Made by a program: the position numbers and the translations under genes. From Planococcus sp. MER TA 32b (GTDB taxonomy: Bacteria > Bacillota > Bacilli > Bacillales_A > Planococcaceae), in assembly GCA_023715185.1 (NCBI GenBank), contig JAMCAN010000001.1:372001-436000 (forward strand): DNA of 64,000 nucleotides. The letters run 5' to 3'. The notes under the pieces were generated by a model. The model searched no databases, was not told the DNA's origin, and worked only from the letters and a program-made list of their open reading frames with translations. Of this stretch, positions 32,437 to 42,671 are shown piece after piece. How positions within the stretch are numbered: the stretch's first letter is position 1; each line of letters opens with the position of its first letter.

Positions 32437-33282
32437 ATGAATAAAGAATATGAAGTTTTAGGACAACGGGTCATAGATGATAAATACCTGATAGCGGAAC
32501 TGATCAACGAAGAGGTCATGAAAGATGCGGCTGAAGAAACCGTTATCGGGAAGGAACAATTTATCAAGCAGGTTATAGAAGCCAGAGCCGGCTTCGTGGA
32601 ACTGCTTGGTGATTCCTTAAAGAATTCCTGTGATGAAAAAAAGGTCTATGAGGCAATCGATTCCTGGGGACTTGCAACGGGCCGGTATTTCCTCGAAGCG
32701 AATATGATGCTCGATGACGCTCTTGCTGAATCTTCGTTATACCGGAAACATCTGGCTAAATTGATCAAGACGGAGGGCAGACTTCAGGGAATTCCTATGG
32801 AGATTCTGTTTGAAGTGATGGAGTTCTTCAATACGTTATTGGACCATGCCATGCATTCCTACAGCAGCGCCTATATTAATGCGTATCAGGAAAAGCTCAA
32901 TGCAGCGCGCCTGGAATTCTTCGAACTTTCCGCGCCTGTTGTGCCGATTGCCGAAAAAGTGGCGATTTTGCCGCTTGTCGGGGATCTCGAAATTGACCGT
33001 GCCCAATTCATCCTGGAAAAAACACTGACAGCGGCCAATAAACTGCGGATTTCCACATTGGTCATTGACCTGTCTGGAGTAGTCAAAGTGGATTCGATGG
33101 TAGCTGAACAAATCATCAAGATTGTCCAGGCGCTGAATATGGTTGGTGTAAAAGCGATTCTGACAGGCATCCGTTCCGAAATTGCCATTACATTATCTCA
33201 ACTGGGTGTCGACACACGCTCACTCGTAACAGGAGGCAGCTTGAAGCAGACGCTTGAGAAGCTGGATTTCACAAAACTATAA
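32437..33282 (+). CDS. RsbR-like stressosome protein with C-terminal STAS domain
   Basis: A 281-residue protein: an all-helical N-terminal domain (to about 155) like the non-haem globin fold of RsbR paralogues, and a STAS domain (about 165-278) with VAILPLVGDLEIDRA, STLVIDLSGVVKVD and LNMVGVKAILTGIR. The STAS phospho-acceptor region is conserved. It likely forms part of the stressosome upstream of sigma-B. The start is ATG 32437 because CGGAGG precedes it; a TATAAT at 32397-32402 lies inside the longer frame and would be its -10 box. Confidence 0.85.
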   Translation: MNKEYEVLGQRVIDDKYLIAELINEEVMKDAAEETVIGKEQFIKQVIEARAGFVELLGDSLKNSCDEKKVYEAIDSWGLATGRYFLEANMMLDDALAESSLYRKHLAKLIKTEGRLQGIPMEILFEVMEFFNTLLDHAMHSYSSAYINAYQEKLNAARLEFFELSAPVVPIAEKVAILPLVGDLEIDRAQFILEKTLTAANKLRISTLVIDLSGVVKVDSMVAEQIIKIVQALNMVGVKAILTGIRSEIAITLSQLGVDTRSLVTGGSLKQTLEKLDFTKL

Positions 33283-33295
33283 GAGAAATACAAAA

Positions 33296-33328
33296 AACGC
33301 TGAAGCGCGATGCTTCAGCGTTTTTTTA
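33296..33328 (+). terminator. Terminator after the RsbR-like gene
   Basis: AACGCTGAAGC/GCTTCAGCGTT perfect 11-bp stem followed by seven T. Confidence 0.9.
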
Positions 33329-33445
33329 GGCTATCAAGATACTGTTGATTTCTTCAATCATTGCGATTTAATCGGAAGCTTTCCGAGGGGAGCTACCTGA
33401 GATTCCTCGTGCGCTGCGAAAACCCTGTGCTCTTGTTTAAACAGA

Positions 33446-33606
33446 GATATGGAGCAAAACAGCGAAGACTCCCAGGTGAGTAGAAACGGAGTTGGTTTCC
33501 AACTCCGTTTCGCGCGAAGTGCTGAGATCCACTCGGGCGAAGTGGAACAAGGCCGAGTTCGCTCAGCGCGAGCCACCAGGAAAGCGTAGCTGTTTTGCGG
33601 AATATC
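33446..33606 (+). repeat. 162-bp dispersed repeat with terminal inverted repeats, copy 2
   Basis: Starts GATATGGAGCAAAACAGC and ends GCTGTTTTGCGGAATATC. One base shorter than copy 1 in the loop of the first stem. Lies between the RsbR-like gene and dapA. Confidence 0.9.
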
Positions 33607-33625
33607 AGTTTCCTGCTTTTTGCAT

Positions 33626-34516
33626 TTATTCAACAGAAACCTTGATATTGCCGGTTTCGAGAAGCTGACGTAAGGTGGCAGTTTCTTCTTCGTTCAACGG
33701 AATCATCGGCAAACGGACTTTGCCTGTCTCGATGCCGAGCAATTGTAACGCGGTCTTAACCGGCACAGGATTCGGCGCTGCAAAAAGGGCGTTCATGACC
33801 GGCAGCAATTTGCGGTGCTGTGCTGCTGCTTCTTTGACGCTGCCTGATGTAAAGTTCGCCACCATCTCCTGCATTTCATTGCCGATGATATGGGAAGCCA
33901 CCGAAACGATGCCATCCGCGCCGATTGCCATCAGCGGAAGAGTCAGTCCGTCGTCTCCGCTGTAGACAGTAAAGTCGTCGGGGGTTCCATCGATGATCAA
34001 TGACGCAGCGTCAAGGTTGCCGCTCGCTTCTTTGACGGAGACGATATTGTCGACAGCCGATAAACGGATGATTGTTTCCGGCGCCATGTTGACAGCGCTG
34101 CGGCCCGGGATGTTATAAAGCATGACCGGCAGGCGCGTTGCTTCTGCGATTGCTTTGAAATGCTGATACAAGCCTTCCTGCGCGGGTTTATTGTAATAAG
34201 GCACAACAAGCATGATGCCATCGACGCCAGCTTCTTCAGCCTGCTTGGTCAAGGTGATTGATGAACGCGTGTCGTTCGAACCTGTTCCGGCGATGACGGG
34301 AATGCGGCCATTCACTTTTTCAGCGGTGAATTTAAACAGCGCCAGTTTTTCAGCTGCCGTCAATGTCGGCGATTCACCAGTTGTTCCGGCGACGACAAGG
34401 CCGTCAGAACCGTTGGCGATCAGATGCTCGATCAGTTTTTCTGTTGCCGGAAAGTCGATATCGCCATTTGTGTCAAAAGGCGTGACCATTGCAGTGATGA
34501 TTTTTCCGAAGTTCAT
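33626..34516 (-). CDS. dapA: 4-hydroxy-tetrahydrodipicolinate synthase
   Basis: A 296-residue TIM-barrel aldolase that condenses pyruvate with aspartate semialdehyde, the first committed step of lysine and diaminopimelate synthesis. AGTTGESPTL, the tyrosine-containing YYNKPAQEGLY and YNIPGRSAVN, and the Schiff-base lysine in VSVKEASGNL are all intact. AAAGGATGGG precedes the ATG. It is preceded by a lysine riboswitch and terminator, so lysine shuts it down. Confidence 0.95.
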   Translation of the reverse strand: MNFGKIITAMVTPFDTNGDIDFPATEKLIEHLIANGSDGLVVAGTTGESPTLTAAEKLALFKFTAEKVNGRIPVIAGTGSNDTRSSITLTKQAEEAGVDGIMLVVPYYNKPAQEGLYQHFKAIAEATRLPVMLYNIPGRSAVNMAPETIIRLSAVDNIVSVKEASGNLDAASLIIDGTPDDFTVYSGDDGLTLPLMAIGADGIVSVASHIIGNEMQEMVANFTSGSVKEAAAQHRKLLPVMNALFAAPNPVPVKTALQLLGIETGKVRLPMIPLNEEETATLRQLLETGNIKVSVE

Positions 34517-34599
34517 AGTATCCCATCCTTTTTAAATTTTTTGTTCCATCCGAGGTGCGGCGACTGATTTGCACCACATGCTGAATCATTTGTGCCAAT

Positions 34600-34631
34600 A
34601 AAAAAGCAGCAGCGAAGGGCCGCTGCTGCTG
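34600..34631 (-). terminator. Lysine-riboswitch expression-platform terminator
   Basis: GCAGCAGCGG...CGCTGCTGC stem followed by T6 on the minus strand, 85 bp before dapA. Confidence 0.85.
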
Positions 34632-34666
34632 CACAAACACAAAAAGCATGTGTTGCTGTGCGTCAG

Positions 34667-34840
34667 ATAGCCCTCCATACGGAAAATTCCGCATGACAGT
34701 CCGGCATCTCTTAAATGCAGGACCAGCAGCGGGGAATCAGGGCTTCCCGCCGCTTCGGCAAATACCCCTTCCGGCAGAAGTCGGGGGAGCCCTTGCTCCT
34801 CAATCTGCTTACTGATGATAATTGCGCCTCTATCCTCACT
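34667..34840 (-). ncRNA. Lysine riboswitch (L box) upstream of dapA
   Basis: On the minus strand the leader holds GATAGAGGCGC at the 5' side of P1, TGCCGAAGC in the core, CTGGTCCT and GGACTGTCA in later helices and GAGGGCTATC closing P1. These are the consensus segments of the lysine aptamer, in the right order and spacing. A terminator follows at 34600. Confidence 0.92.
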
Positions 34841-34969
34841 TCCCTGTAAAGGGAGCAAGAACTATTGAATTAGCTCGACTTTATCAAAATACGCTGTTAT
34901 TTGCAAGAAGAATCGGGTATTGAAAGACAAGGCCAGCACTCAGGGCAAGCAGAATCGGGGGAGAACAGC

Positions 34970-35590
34970 ATGAAGGAATTTGAAGGCGACCAATATTTGA
35001 ATATCGCGACAGAAGGCACACAGTGGATTTCTGAAGCCACACTTCACCACAACAGGTATGAACCAACCCCATATTTGCATTTAAAGGAATTATTCAATCG
35101 CCATCCTCTTGGCGTCGACGATGGACTGGTGGATTTCGGCAGCGGCAAAGGACGGCTGAATTTTTATGCGCACGACCGCTTCGGCTGCCGGGCGACAGGT
35201 ATTGAGCTGAATACCAGTTTTTGCGGAGAGGCGCAGGAGAATCTTAAGAATTACAAGCGCAATGGCAGACACCGGAATGCTGAGGACGGCATCAGGTTCC
35301 ATTGCCAGATGGCCCAGGAGTACGATGTGCAGCCGGAAGACACTGTGTTTTATTTCTTTAATCCATTTTCTGTGCAGATTTTCATGAAAGTCGTGGACAA
35401 TATTCTGCGCTCTGCGGAAACCTATCCACGGCAAATGGATATCATTCTTTACTATCCTTCAAAAGAGTATATGAATTTCCTTGAACGCAATACGCTTTTT
35501 GAATTGCTTGATGAAATCGGCCTGCCGGCAATCAATAAAGATCCAGCGGAGCAATTTTTAATATACAGATACTCGCCGCAGATGATTTGA
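34970..35590 (+). CDS. SAM-dependent methyltransferase-like protein
   Basis: A 206-residue Rossmann-type methyltransferase. Motif I is LVDFGSGKGRLNFYA, followed by TGIELNTSF as the acidic post-I residue; FYFFNPF resembles the motif IV (D/N)PP(F/Y). The substrate is unknown. ATG 34970 follows GGGGGAG by 7 bases; the longer frame has a run of unlikely residues at its start. YpfJ-like gene starts 45 bp later. Confidence 0.75.
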   Translation: MKEFEGDQYLNIATEGTQWISEATLHHNRYEPTPYLHLKELFNRHPLGVDDGLVDFGSGKGRLNFYAHDRFGCRATGIELNTSFCGEAQENLKNYKRNGRHRNAEDGIRFHCQMAQEYDVQPEDTVFYFFNPFSVQIFMKVVDNILRSAETYPRQMDIILYYPSKEYMNFLERNTLFELLDEIGLPAINKDPAEQFLIYRYSPQMI

Positions 35591-35635
35591 TCATGCGCGA
35601 ATCAGTCGATACGAAACAGAAACGGGTGTGGTTTT

Positions 35636-36493
35636 ATGAAATGGAAAGGCCGTAGAGGCAGTGCGAATGTTGAAGACAGAAGAGGACGCGGGGGCGGCAA
35701 AGGCTTGGCGGTCGGCGGCGGGCTTGGCGGAATAGTGCTGATCCTGATCGTTGCGTTTCTCGGAGGAGATCCGGGCGTCCTGCTCGATGGCATGGGCGGA
35801 AATGGTTCCGGTGGCGGCAGTCCGGGCGAACCTTATCAGGCCACTGAACAGGAAGAGGAACTGGCTGAATTTGTATCTGTCGTCCTGGCGGATACCGAAG
35901 AGATATGGACGGAAATTTTCGCGGAAGAAGGCATGCAATACGAGAAGCCGACATTGGTCCTGTTTACTGACAGCGTCCAGTCTGCCTGCGGCACTGCCGG
36001 TGCGTCGGTCGGACCGTTCTATTGTCCGGCTGACTATAAGCTTTATATCGATTTGGATTTTTACGGTGAATTGCAGCGCCAGTTCAATGCGCCGGGTGAT
36101 TTCGCCATGGCTTATGTCATCGCCCACGAAGTCGGGCACCATGTGCAGAATCTGCTTGGAGTGATGCAGGAAGTGCAGCCGCTCCGCAATCAATTGAGTG
36201 AAGAGGAATACAATAAAGTGCAGGTCCGCCTTGAGCTGCAAGCGGATTATTTATCGGGCGTCTGGGCGCATCACGCTGAGGAAATGGGCTATCTGGAAGA
36301 AGGCGACCTTGAAGAAGCGCTGACAGCCGCGGCGGCAGTCGGCGATGATACGATTCAGATGCGTTCACGCGGCTATGTCGTGCCGGAAAGCTTCACCCAC
36401 GGCACGAGCGAGCAGCGCCGGGAATGGTTCTATAAAGGCTTTGAAGCCGGCAACCTTGATGAAGGCGACACCTTCAGCGCGGATGGATTATAA
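35636..36493 (+). CDS. Neutral zinc metallopeptidase, YpfJ family
   Basis: A 285-residue membrane-anchored protein: basic N-terminus, one glycine-flanked helix (GIVLILIVAFLGG), then the extracytoplasmic metallopeptidase domain with HEVGHHVQN as zinc site (near residue 163) and LELQADYLSGVWAH supplying the third ligand. YpfJ-like proteins have unknown substrates. The ribosome site is weak. Confidence 0.9.
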   Translation: MKWKGRRGSANVEDRRGRGGGKGLAVGGGLGGIVLILIVAFLGGDPGVLLDGMGGNGSGGGSPGEPYQATEQEEELAEFVSVVLADTEEIWTEIFAEEGMQYEKPTLVLFTDSVQSACGTAGASVGPFYCPADYKLYIDLDFYGELQRQFNAPGDFAMAYVIAHEVGHHVQNLLGVMQEVQPLRNQLSEEEYNKVQVRLELQADYLSGVWAHHAEEMGYLEEGDLEEALTAAAAVGDDTIQMRSRGYVVPESFTHGTSEQRREWFYKGFEAGNLDEGDTFSADGL

Positions 36494-36626
36494 GAAGCTT
36501 TTGTGAAACATGCGGAAAACGGAGGCGCAGGATTGATATTTTCCGCCCAGTAATCCATTATATAGAATAGACAGTCTTTTCATGCATTTCATGAAAAGAA
36601 ATAAATTCTATGAAGGAAGTAAATCC

Positions 36627-37793
36627 ATGCAAGAAGAAAATATCACGCGCCTGCAATATGGCGATAAAGAATTGATCCTGATCGGCACGGCCCACGTTTC
36701 CAAGCGCAGCGCGGAACAAGTCAAAGAAGTGGTTGACGCTGAGCAGCCGGATTCAATCTGCATCGAATTGGATGCGCAGCGCTATCAATCGGTCACGGAA
36801 AACAGTAAATGGAAGGAAACCGATATCTTCAAAGTGATTAAAGAGAAGAAATCGAGTCTCCTACTGATGAATCTGGCAATCTCCTCTTTCCAGAACCGAT
36901 TGGCCGACCAATTCGGCATCAAACCGGGGCAGGAAATGATCCAAGGCATCGAGTCGGCAAAAGAAACAGGTGCTGAACTTGTGCTTGCCGACCGCAATAT
37001 CCAAGTGACATTTTCACGCATCTGGGGCAATATCGGTCTGTGGGGCAAAGTGCAATTGCTGTCTTCGGTATTTTTCAGCATCTTCAGCAAAGAAACGATC
37101 TCTGAAGAAGACCTAGAGAAGATGAAATCCCAGGATACGCTGAGCGCGGTCATGGATGATTTCACCAAGGCATTCCCGCGTCTGAAGACGCCGTTGATCG
37201 ATGAACGCGACCAATACCTGGCGCAGAAGATCAAAGAAGCACCGGGCAAAAAAGTCGTTGCTGTACTCGGCGCGGCGCATATTCCGGGAATCACGAAAGA
37301 AATCCATAACGAACATGACCTTGAAAAACTATCGGAAGTGCCGCCGAAATCCAAATGGCCGAAAATCATCGGCTGGGCGATTCCGCTGATCATTATCGGA
37401 ATCATCGCCTATACGTTTATCGCCAATCCCGCAGCCGGTGTCGACCAGACGATCAGCTGGATCCTATGGAACGGTACCCTGGCCGCAATCGGCGCCACGA
37501 TCGCGTTCGGCCATCCACTGGCCATTCTGACGGCGTTCGTTGCCGCGCCGATTTCCTCGCTCAATCCGCTTGTAGCGGCGGGCTGGTTCTCGGGACTCAC
37601 CCAGGCATCGATCCGAAAGCCGAATATCGGTGATTTCGAAACCTTGTCAAAAGATGTATTCACAGTCAAAGGGTTCTGGGACAATAAAGTTACGCGTGTC
37701 CTGCTGGTCGTCGTTCTGACGAATCTCGGCAGCTCCCTTGGAACATTCATCGGCGGTGCCGATGTCATCCGCCTGTTTTTCGAGAATATCTGA
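36627..37793 (+). CDS. TraB/PrgY-family membrane protein
   Basis: A 388-residue protein with the TraB-domain signature LIGTAHVSKRSAEQV and the second motif VLGAAHIPGI, plus IELDAQRYQ; a C-terminal set of about four helices anchors it. The fold belongs to the erythromycin esterase/GumN-like (TIKI) protease superfamily; PrgY of enterococci blocks pheromone activity. Role here unknown. ATG 36627 is chosen for GGAAG 8 bases ahead. Confidence 0.88.
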   Translation: MQEENITRLQYGDKELILIGTAHVSKRSAEQVKEVVDAEQPDSICIELDAQRYQSVTENSKWKETDIFKVIKEKKSSLLLMNLAISSFQNRLADQFGIKPGQEMIQGIESAKETGAELVLADRNIQVTFSRIWGNIGLWGKVQLLSSVFFSIFSKETISEEDLEKMKSQDTLSAVMDDFTKAFPRLKTPLIDERDQYLAQKIKEAPGKKVVAVLGAAHIPGITKEIHNEHDLEKLSEVPPKSKWPKIIGWAIPLIIIGIIAYTFIANPAAGVDQTISWILWNGTLAAIGATIAFGHPLAILTAFVAAPISSLNPLVAAGWFSGLTQASIRKPNIGDFETLSKDVFTVKGFWDNKVTRVLLVVVLTNLGSSLGTFIGGADVIRLFFENI

Positions 37794-38053
37794 TTTAGCA
37801 GCCTGTCCGGCTTCAATACCGGGCAGGCTTTTTATTATGGAAATGAACTGTATGTAAACAGATTTCCAAATTTACCAATTCCATTGTGAAAAGCAGTTGT
37901 ATTTTATCCGAAAAGGGTATACACAATTTATGTACATAGAAAACGGAGATAACTCATTTCAAAAGGTTTACAGCTTTTACAAGCATCCGGAGTGGACAGT
38001 CCAAACCATTAAGCTATACAATACTTATACAAAAGTGGAAAGAAGGTTACATT

Positions 38054-41000
38054 ATGAATTACATATTAGAACGCAGTAAATTATTTATTTTCCTGATTTT
38101 TATTTTCATGCTGGTTGGTGTTTATACATTTCTGACATTGCCGCAGCGGGAAATTCCCGAAACACCGCCAGGCCTTGTGCTGGTATCAACGATTTTGCCG
38201 GGGGCGGGGCCGGAGGAAGTCGAGCGGTCGATTACGACGCCGCTGGAAAGTGAAATCCAGAAGCTGGATGGCATTTCTTCCATCCAATCCATTTCTTCCA
38301 ATTCGGCTTCCATCATCACATTGGAAATCGAAGACGGTGTTGAACCGGATGCGCTGATCAATTCGATACAGCAGGAAGCGCAAAGCGCATCAGCTGATTT
38401 CCCGGATCAAGCACAGGAAACGTCTGTCGAAAAGCTTGATCTGACATTCCCGCTGGTGTCATATATGTTCTACGGCGACCGCGCGGAACTGGACGGCATG
38501 AAGCAAGCGCTGGCCGATTTATCTGAAGACGTTGAAGCTGTGTCAGGCGTTGCCGGCACTACGGTCAAAGGCCTCAACGACCAGCAGATCCTGATTGAAC
38601 TGGACAGCGAAGCGCTCGCGGAAAACAACCTGCAGCCATTTGCCGTGCTTGAATCGCTGCAGCAGGCCAATCAGCCGCTGTCACTCGGTACGCATGACAA
38701 TGGCAATGAGCGTCTTGTATTGACGGTCAGCCAGGAAGAAGGCATTGAAAAACTGGAGCAATTGCAGGTCGGCCAGGCAGCGGTTCCGTTAAGTGATGTC
38801 GCGACGATCGAAACTGTGGATCAGGAAACTTCCGATATTGTCACTTATGACGGCGAGGAAGCCATTTCCTATACAGTGTTCCTTCAGACCGGACAGGACG
38901 TGCCGTCTGTCGATAAACGTGTCACAGAAGTGATTGAAGAATTCAACGAAACCCTCCCTGCTGGTGTAGAGGCGGATAAATACGAATCCCAGGCTGATAA
39001 TGTCAATGAAATCTTCAGCGGGCTCTATATTTCATTATTAATCGCCGTGCTGGCCGTTCTCATCACGACAACAGCTGGACTTACCTTATTCGGCGCATTC
39101 GCTGTTGCGCTGACAGTGCTCGCCTCTGTATTGATCGGGCTGATTCCGATTCCGTATATGGGCGTCGACTTGAACCAGATTTCGGTCATCGGCCTCATCA
39201 TCGCGATCGGGATATTGGTGGATGACAGCATCGTCGTCAACGATAATATCCAGCGGCGCTATAAACTGGGCGACTCACCGCGTGAAGGCGCCGTAAAAGG
39301 TGTGCGCGAAGTCTACCCATCCATCATCTCGTCCAGCTTGGCGATTGTTGTGACATTTTCACCGTTATTGCTGCTGTCGGGCGGCAACGGGGCATTTATC
39401 AAAGCTTTGCCAAGTATTCTTATTACGACGATCATCGCATCGACTGTGCTGTCGATTACATTGGTGCCGATGATGCAGTATTTGAAAACAAAACGAAAAG
39501 CGAAGAATATTTCCGATACACCTGGATTCCTTGGAAAGCCGCTTGAAAAACTGGCTGTATTTTATTCGGAAAAAGTATTGCGCGGCGTTTTAAAACGTCC
39601 GCTATGGGTCGGAATTGGCGGTCTACTGATAGCGACCGGTTTATTGTCGCTCGCATTGTTCACGCCGTTCGAATTCTTCCCCGAAGCTGACCGTGAAGAA
39701 GTGACGATGAACGTCCGTTTGGCGGAAGGAACAACTATCGAGGAAACCGACGCATTCATCGCGGGGGTTACTGAAGCACTCGCGGAAGAAGATGAAAATG
39801 TCAAAGAACTGGCGATTTTCACGGGTGATGGCTTGCCGAATCTGTTTGCCTCCTCAATGGATAATACGGGGTCGAATACCGGCCAGGCAGCCATCCGCGT
39901 AAATCGCGACAATACATCCGCTTCCGCATTCATCGATAAATGGGAACTGGAATTGCGCGAGCGTTATCCGGACGCTGAAATTTTCCTTGATACGATTGTC
40001 CAGGGACCGCCAGTGGGAGCACCGGTGACTGTAACAGTTACGGGCGAAGACATTGCGGAACTTGAAAGTTTGCGCGATGCATTAAAAGAACAGATGCTTG
40101 ATAATGGGGCGGATATTGTTACGGATAATCTCGGTGATCCGGTTCCGGCCATTGAATATGAACCGAACCGTGATGTGCTCGAAAGCAACAGCATCGCACT
40201 CAGTACAGTGACGAACCAGCTGCAGCTTTTGACACAGGGAATTCCGCTTTACTCAATCTATGAAGACAATGAATTCTATGATGTTGTCCTGAAACAGGCG
40301 GGAATTGAAGAAGGGGAAGAAATTGACCTTTCGGAATTCGCCGTACCGGCAACGAGCGGACAAGGCGGCCAGCAAGGACCGCCGCAACTGGTTCCACTGG
40401 ATGAATTATTGGACGAACAGGAAACGACAGCCATTGCGCAAGTGCCGCACGAAGACGGCGAACGCGCCATTACATTGCGCGCATTCGGCAGTGCGGATGA
40501 CTTTGAAGCTGCCATGCTGGAAGTGGTCGATGAACAAAGGGCTGACCTGACGGAAGGGTATGAAATTTCCACAGGCGGCGAAAACTCTGACCAGGAAGCG
40601 TTCTTCGCTGAAATAGGCATTCTGTTCCTGGTCGTGTTATTGCTGGTTTATCTGGTCATCGCTTTCCAATTCAAATCGTTCAGTTTGCCGTTCCTGGTAC
40701 TGATTGCGGTTTATCTGGGAATTTCAGGCGCTATCCTTGGCCTGTTCCTGACGCAGACACCGTTAAGTTTCCTTGGTGTCATGGGGATTGTCTCTTTGAC
40801 GGGGATTGTGGTCCGGAACGCGGTCGTGCTGATCGACTTTGTTGAAGCGCGCCGTTTGTCAGGTGACTTCTCCATTAAAGAAGCGATTATGGAATCCGGT
40901 TATGCACGTATCAAGCCGATCATTTTGACAACGATCACTTCGATTGTGGCGTTGATTCCGGTTGCCCTGTCAGGCGATCCATTATTCGAACCGCTTGCGG

Positions 41001-41113
41001 TTACCATCATCGCCGGACTGGCTTTCTCGAGTCTGTTCACGTTAGTGATGATCCCGGCTCTTTACCTGGTGTTTTACCGCATCAGCCACCGCAAAGAAAA
41101 CGCGAAAGCTTAA
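38054..41113 (+). CDS. RND-family efflux transporter (SwrC/AcrB-like)
   Basis: A 1019-residue RND pump with twelve predicted helices and two large external loops, each half repeated. IAIGILVDDSIVVNDNIQRR in helix 4 carries the proton-relay aspartates; PETPPGLVLVSTILPGAGPEEVE is the typical first loop. In Gram-positives such proteins (SwrC/YerP) export surfactin or lipids without an outer-membrane partner. Alone in its transcription unit, with AGAAGG upstream of the ATG. Confidence 0.9.
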   Translation: MNYILERSKLFIFLIFIFMLVGVYTFLTLPQREIPETPPGLVLVSTILPGAGPEEVERSITTPLESEIQKLDGISSIQSISSNSASIITLEIEDGVEPDALINSIQQEAQSASADFPDQAQETSVEKLDLTFPLVSYMFYGDRAELDGMKQALADLSEDVEAVSGVAGTTVKGLNDQQILIELDSEALAENNLQPFAVLESLQQANQPLSLGTHDNGNERLVLTVSQEEGIEKLEQLQVGQAAVPLSDVATIETVDQETSDIVTYDGEEAISYTVFLQTGQDVPSVDKRVTEVIEEFNETLPAGVEADKYESQADNVNEIFSGLYISLLIAVLAVLITTTAGLTLFGAFAVALTVLASVLIGLIPIPYMGVDLNQISVIGLIIAIGILVDDSIVVNDNIQRRYKLGDSPREGAVKGVREVYPSIISSSLAIVVTFSPLLLLSGGNGAFIKALPSILITTIIASTVLSITLVPMMQYLKTKRKAKNISDTPGFLGKPLEKLAVFYSEKVLRGVLKRPLWVGIGGLLIATGLLSLALFTPFEFFPEADREEVTMNVRLAEGTTIEETDAFIAGVTEALAEEDENVKELAIFTGDGLPNLFASSMDNTGSNTGQAAIRVNRDNTSASAFIDKWELELRERYPDAEIFLDTIVQGPPVGAPVTVTVTGEDIAELESLRDALKEQMLDNGADIVTDNLGDPVPAIEYEPNRDVLESNSIALSTVTNQLQLLTQGIPLYSIYEDNEFYDVVLKQAGIEEGEEIDLSEFAVPATSGQGGQQGPPQLVPLDELLDEQETTAIAQVPHEDGERAITLRAFGSADDFEAAMLEVVDEQRADLTEGYEISTGGENSDQEAFFAEIGILFLVVLLLVYLVIAFQFKSFSLPFLVLIAVYLGISGAILGLFLTQTPLSFLGVMGIVSLTGIVVRNAVVLIDFVEARRLSGDFSIKEAIMESGYARIKPIILTTITSIVALIPVALSGDPLFEPLAVTIIAGLAFSSLFTLVMIPALYLVFYRISHRKENAKA

Positions 41114-41255
41114 TTTTCAGCAGCACAGCCGATTAATGGCTGTGCTGTTTTTAATTCCGGAATGGCGATTAGTTGAAACCGATAAGGGTAACTAGGATAA
41201 TAGAACGCAGATTAAACTGGAAAAAGCATTTTTTTACCACAAAGAGGTGAAGCTA

Positions 41256-42671
41256 TTGGCGAGTAAGCACGACGTTCACGATAAAAAAGACATAAAAATA
41301 GGACCGCTGCTTGCGGTGCTGATGGCAGGCGTTTTTGTCGCCATCCTGAATCAGACTTTGCTGGCGACGGCATTGCCTCATATCATGGAAGACTTGAGCA
41401 TTACCGCAAATACTGCGCAATGGCTGACGACTGTTTTCATGCTCGTCAACGGCGTCATGATTCCGGTGACCGCTTTTTTAATCGGCAAATTTTCCACCAG
41501 GACTTTATTCCTGACGGCAATGGGGCTGTTCACCATCGGCACGATCGTAGCAGCGTTCGCTCCCGGATTCTCCATCTTGATGATTGGACGAATCATCCAG
41601 GCTTCCGGAGCAGGTATCATGATGCCGCTTACCCAAACCATCTTCTTCGTCATTTTTCCGATTGAAAAAAGAGGCCAGGCCATGGGATTATTCGGTCTCG
41701 TCATTTCTTTCGCTCCCGCGATCGGCCCGACGTTATCGGGATGGATAGTCGGCCAGTATCCATGGAGAGCCTTGTTCTATATTGTCATTCCGATTGCAGT
41801 GATCGACTTGATCTTTGCGTATTTCTTCTTAAAGAATGTCACGAAACAGACATTCCCTAAATTGGATATCACTTCGGTCATCTTGTCGACATTCGGTTTC
41901 GGCGGTATCCTTTACGGCTTTTCAAGTGCCGGAACGACCGGCTGGGGCAGTTTGCCGGTTCTTTTATCCATTGCCATTGGAGCGGTTTCGCTGTTCCTTT
42001 TCATTCAGCGGCAAGGCCGTCTGAAAGAACCGCTGCTCGAATTCCGGGTCTTTAAGTACAAGATTTTCACTTTATCCACAATACTCAGCGTCATCGTTTT
42101 CATTTCCATGATCGGAAGTGCTACAATTCTGCCGATCTATATGCAGGATATGCACGGTTTCACGGCACTCGAATCGGGCTTGATGCTATTGCCGGGCGCG
42201 ATCATCATGGGGATCATGAATCCGATTACCGGCCGGATTTTCGATGCATTCGGCGGGAAATGGCTGGCAATTATCGGTCTCTTGATCGTTACGGTCAGCA
42301 CTTTCCAATTCACTGTGTTGACCGCTGAAACATCGTTTACTTATTTAACCGTCATGCACGCCATCCGCATGTTCGGCGTGGCCATGGTGATGATGCCGGT
42401 GACGACCGCCGGGCTAAACCAGCTGCCGGAACGGCTGATTCCGCACGGCACGGCCATGAGCAACACGATGCGTCAGGTTTCCGGTTCGATCGGTACCGCT
42501 TTGCTTGTAACGATCATGACGAGCACCGCGCTCGATCCGGAACAGTACGGTGTTCAGGGACTTATCCGGGGCGTGAATATTTCCTTTATCGTCGCTGGAA
42601 TTCTAAGTCTGATCGGTGTCTTCCTGTCCTTTTTCCTTAAGAAAGCATCACCGTCTACGGAAGGGGAATAA
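41256..42671 (+). CDS. MFS drug transporter, DHA2 (14-helix) family
   Basis: A 471-residue EmrB/QacA-type exporter. Motif LNQTLLATALPHIMEDL, the MLVNGVMIPVTAFL second helix and GRIIQASGAGIMMPLTQT (motif C region) are seen. LmrB/MdtP-like pumps of this group export lincomycin or lipophilic drugs. The start is TTG 41256 with GAGGTG ahead; the GTG at 41247 overlaps that ribosome site. Confidence 0.88.
   Translation: MASKHDVHDKKDIKIGPLLAVLMAGVFVAILNQTLLATALPHIMEDLSITANTAQWLTTVFMLVNGVMIPVTAFLIGKFSTRTLFLTAMGLFTIGTIVAAFAPGFSILMIGRIIQASGAGIMMPLTQTIFFVIFPIEKRGQAMGLFGLVISFAPAIGPTLSGWIVGQYPWRALFYIVIPIAVIDLIFAYFFLKNVTKQTFPKLDITSVILSTFGFGGILYGFSSAGTTGWGSLPVLLSIAIGAVSLFLFIQRQGRLKEPLLEFRVFKYKIFTLSTILSVIVFISMIGSATILPIYMQDMHGFTALESGLMLLPGAIIMGIMNPITGRIFDAFGGKWLAIIGLLIVTVSTFQFTVLTAETSFTYLTVMHAIRMFGVAMVMMPVTTAGLNQLPERLIPHGTAMSNTMRQVSGSIGTALLVTIMTSTALDPEQYGVQGLIRGVNISFIVAGILSLIGVFLSFFLKKASPSTEGE

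Noticed and set aside
37897-38079. 60-codon ORF before the RND gene
   Set aside because: No ribosome site, unlikely composition, and it overlaps the RND start in another frame.
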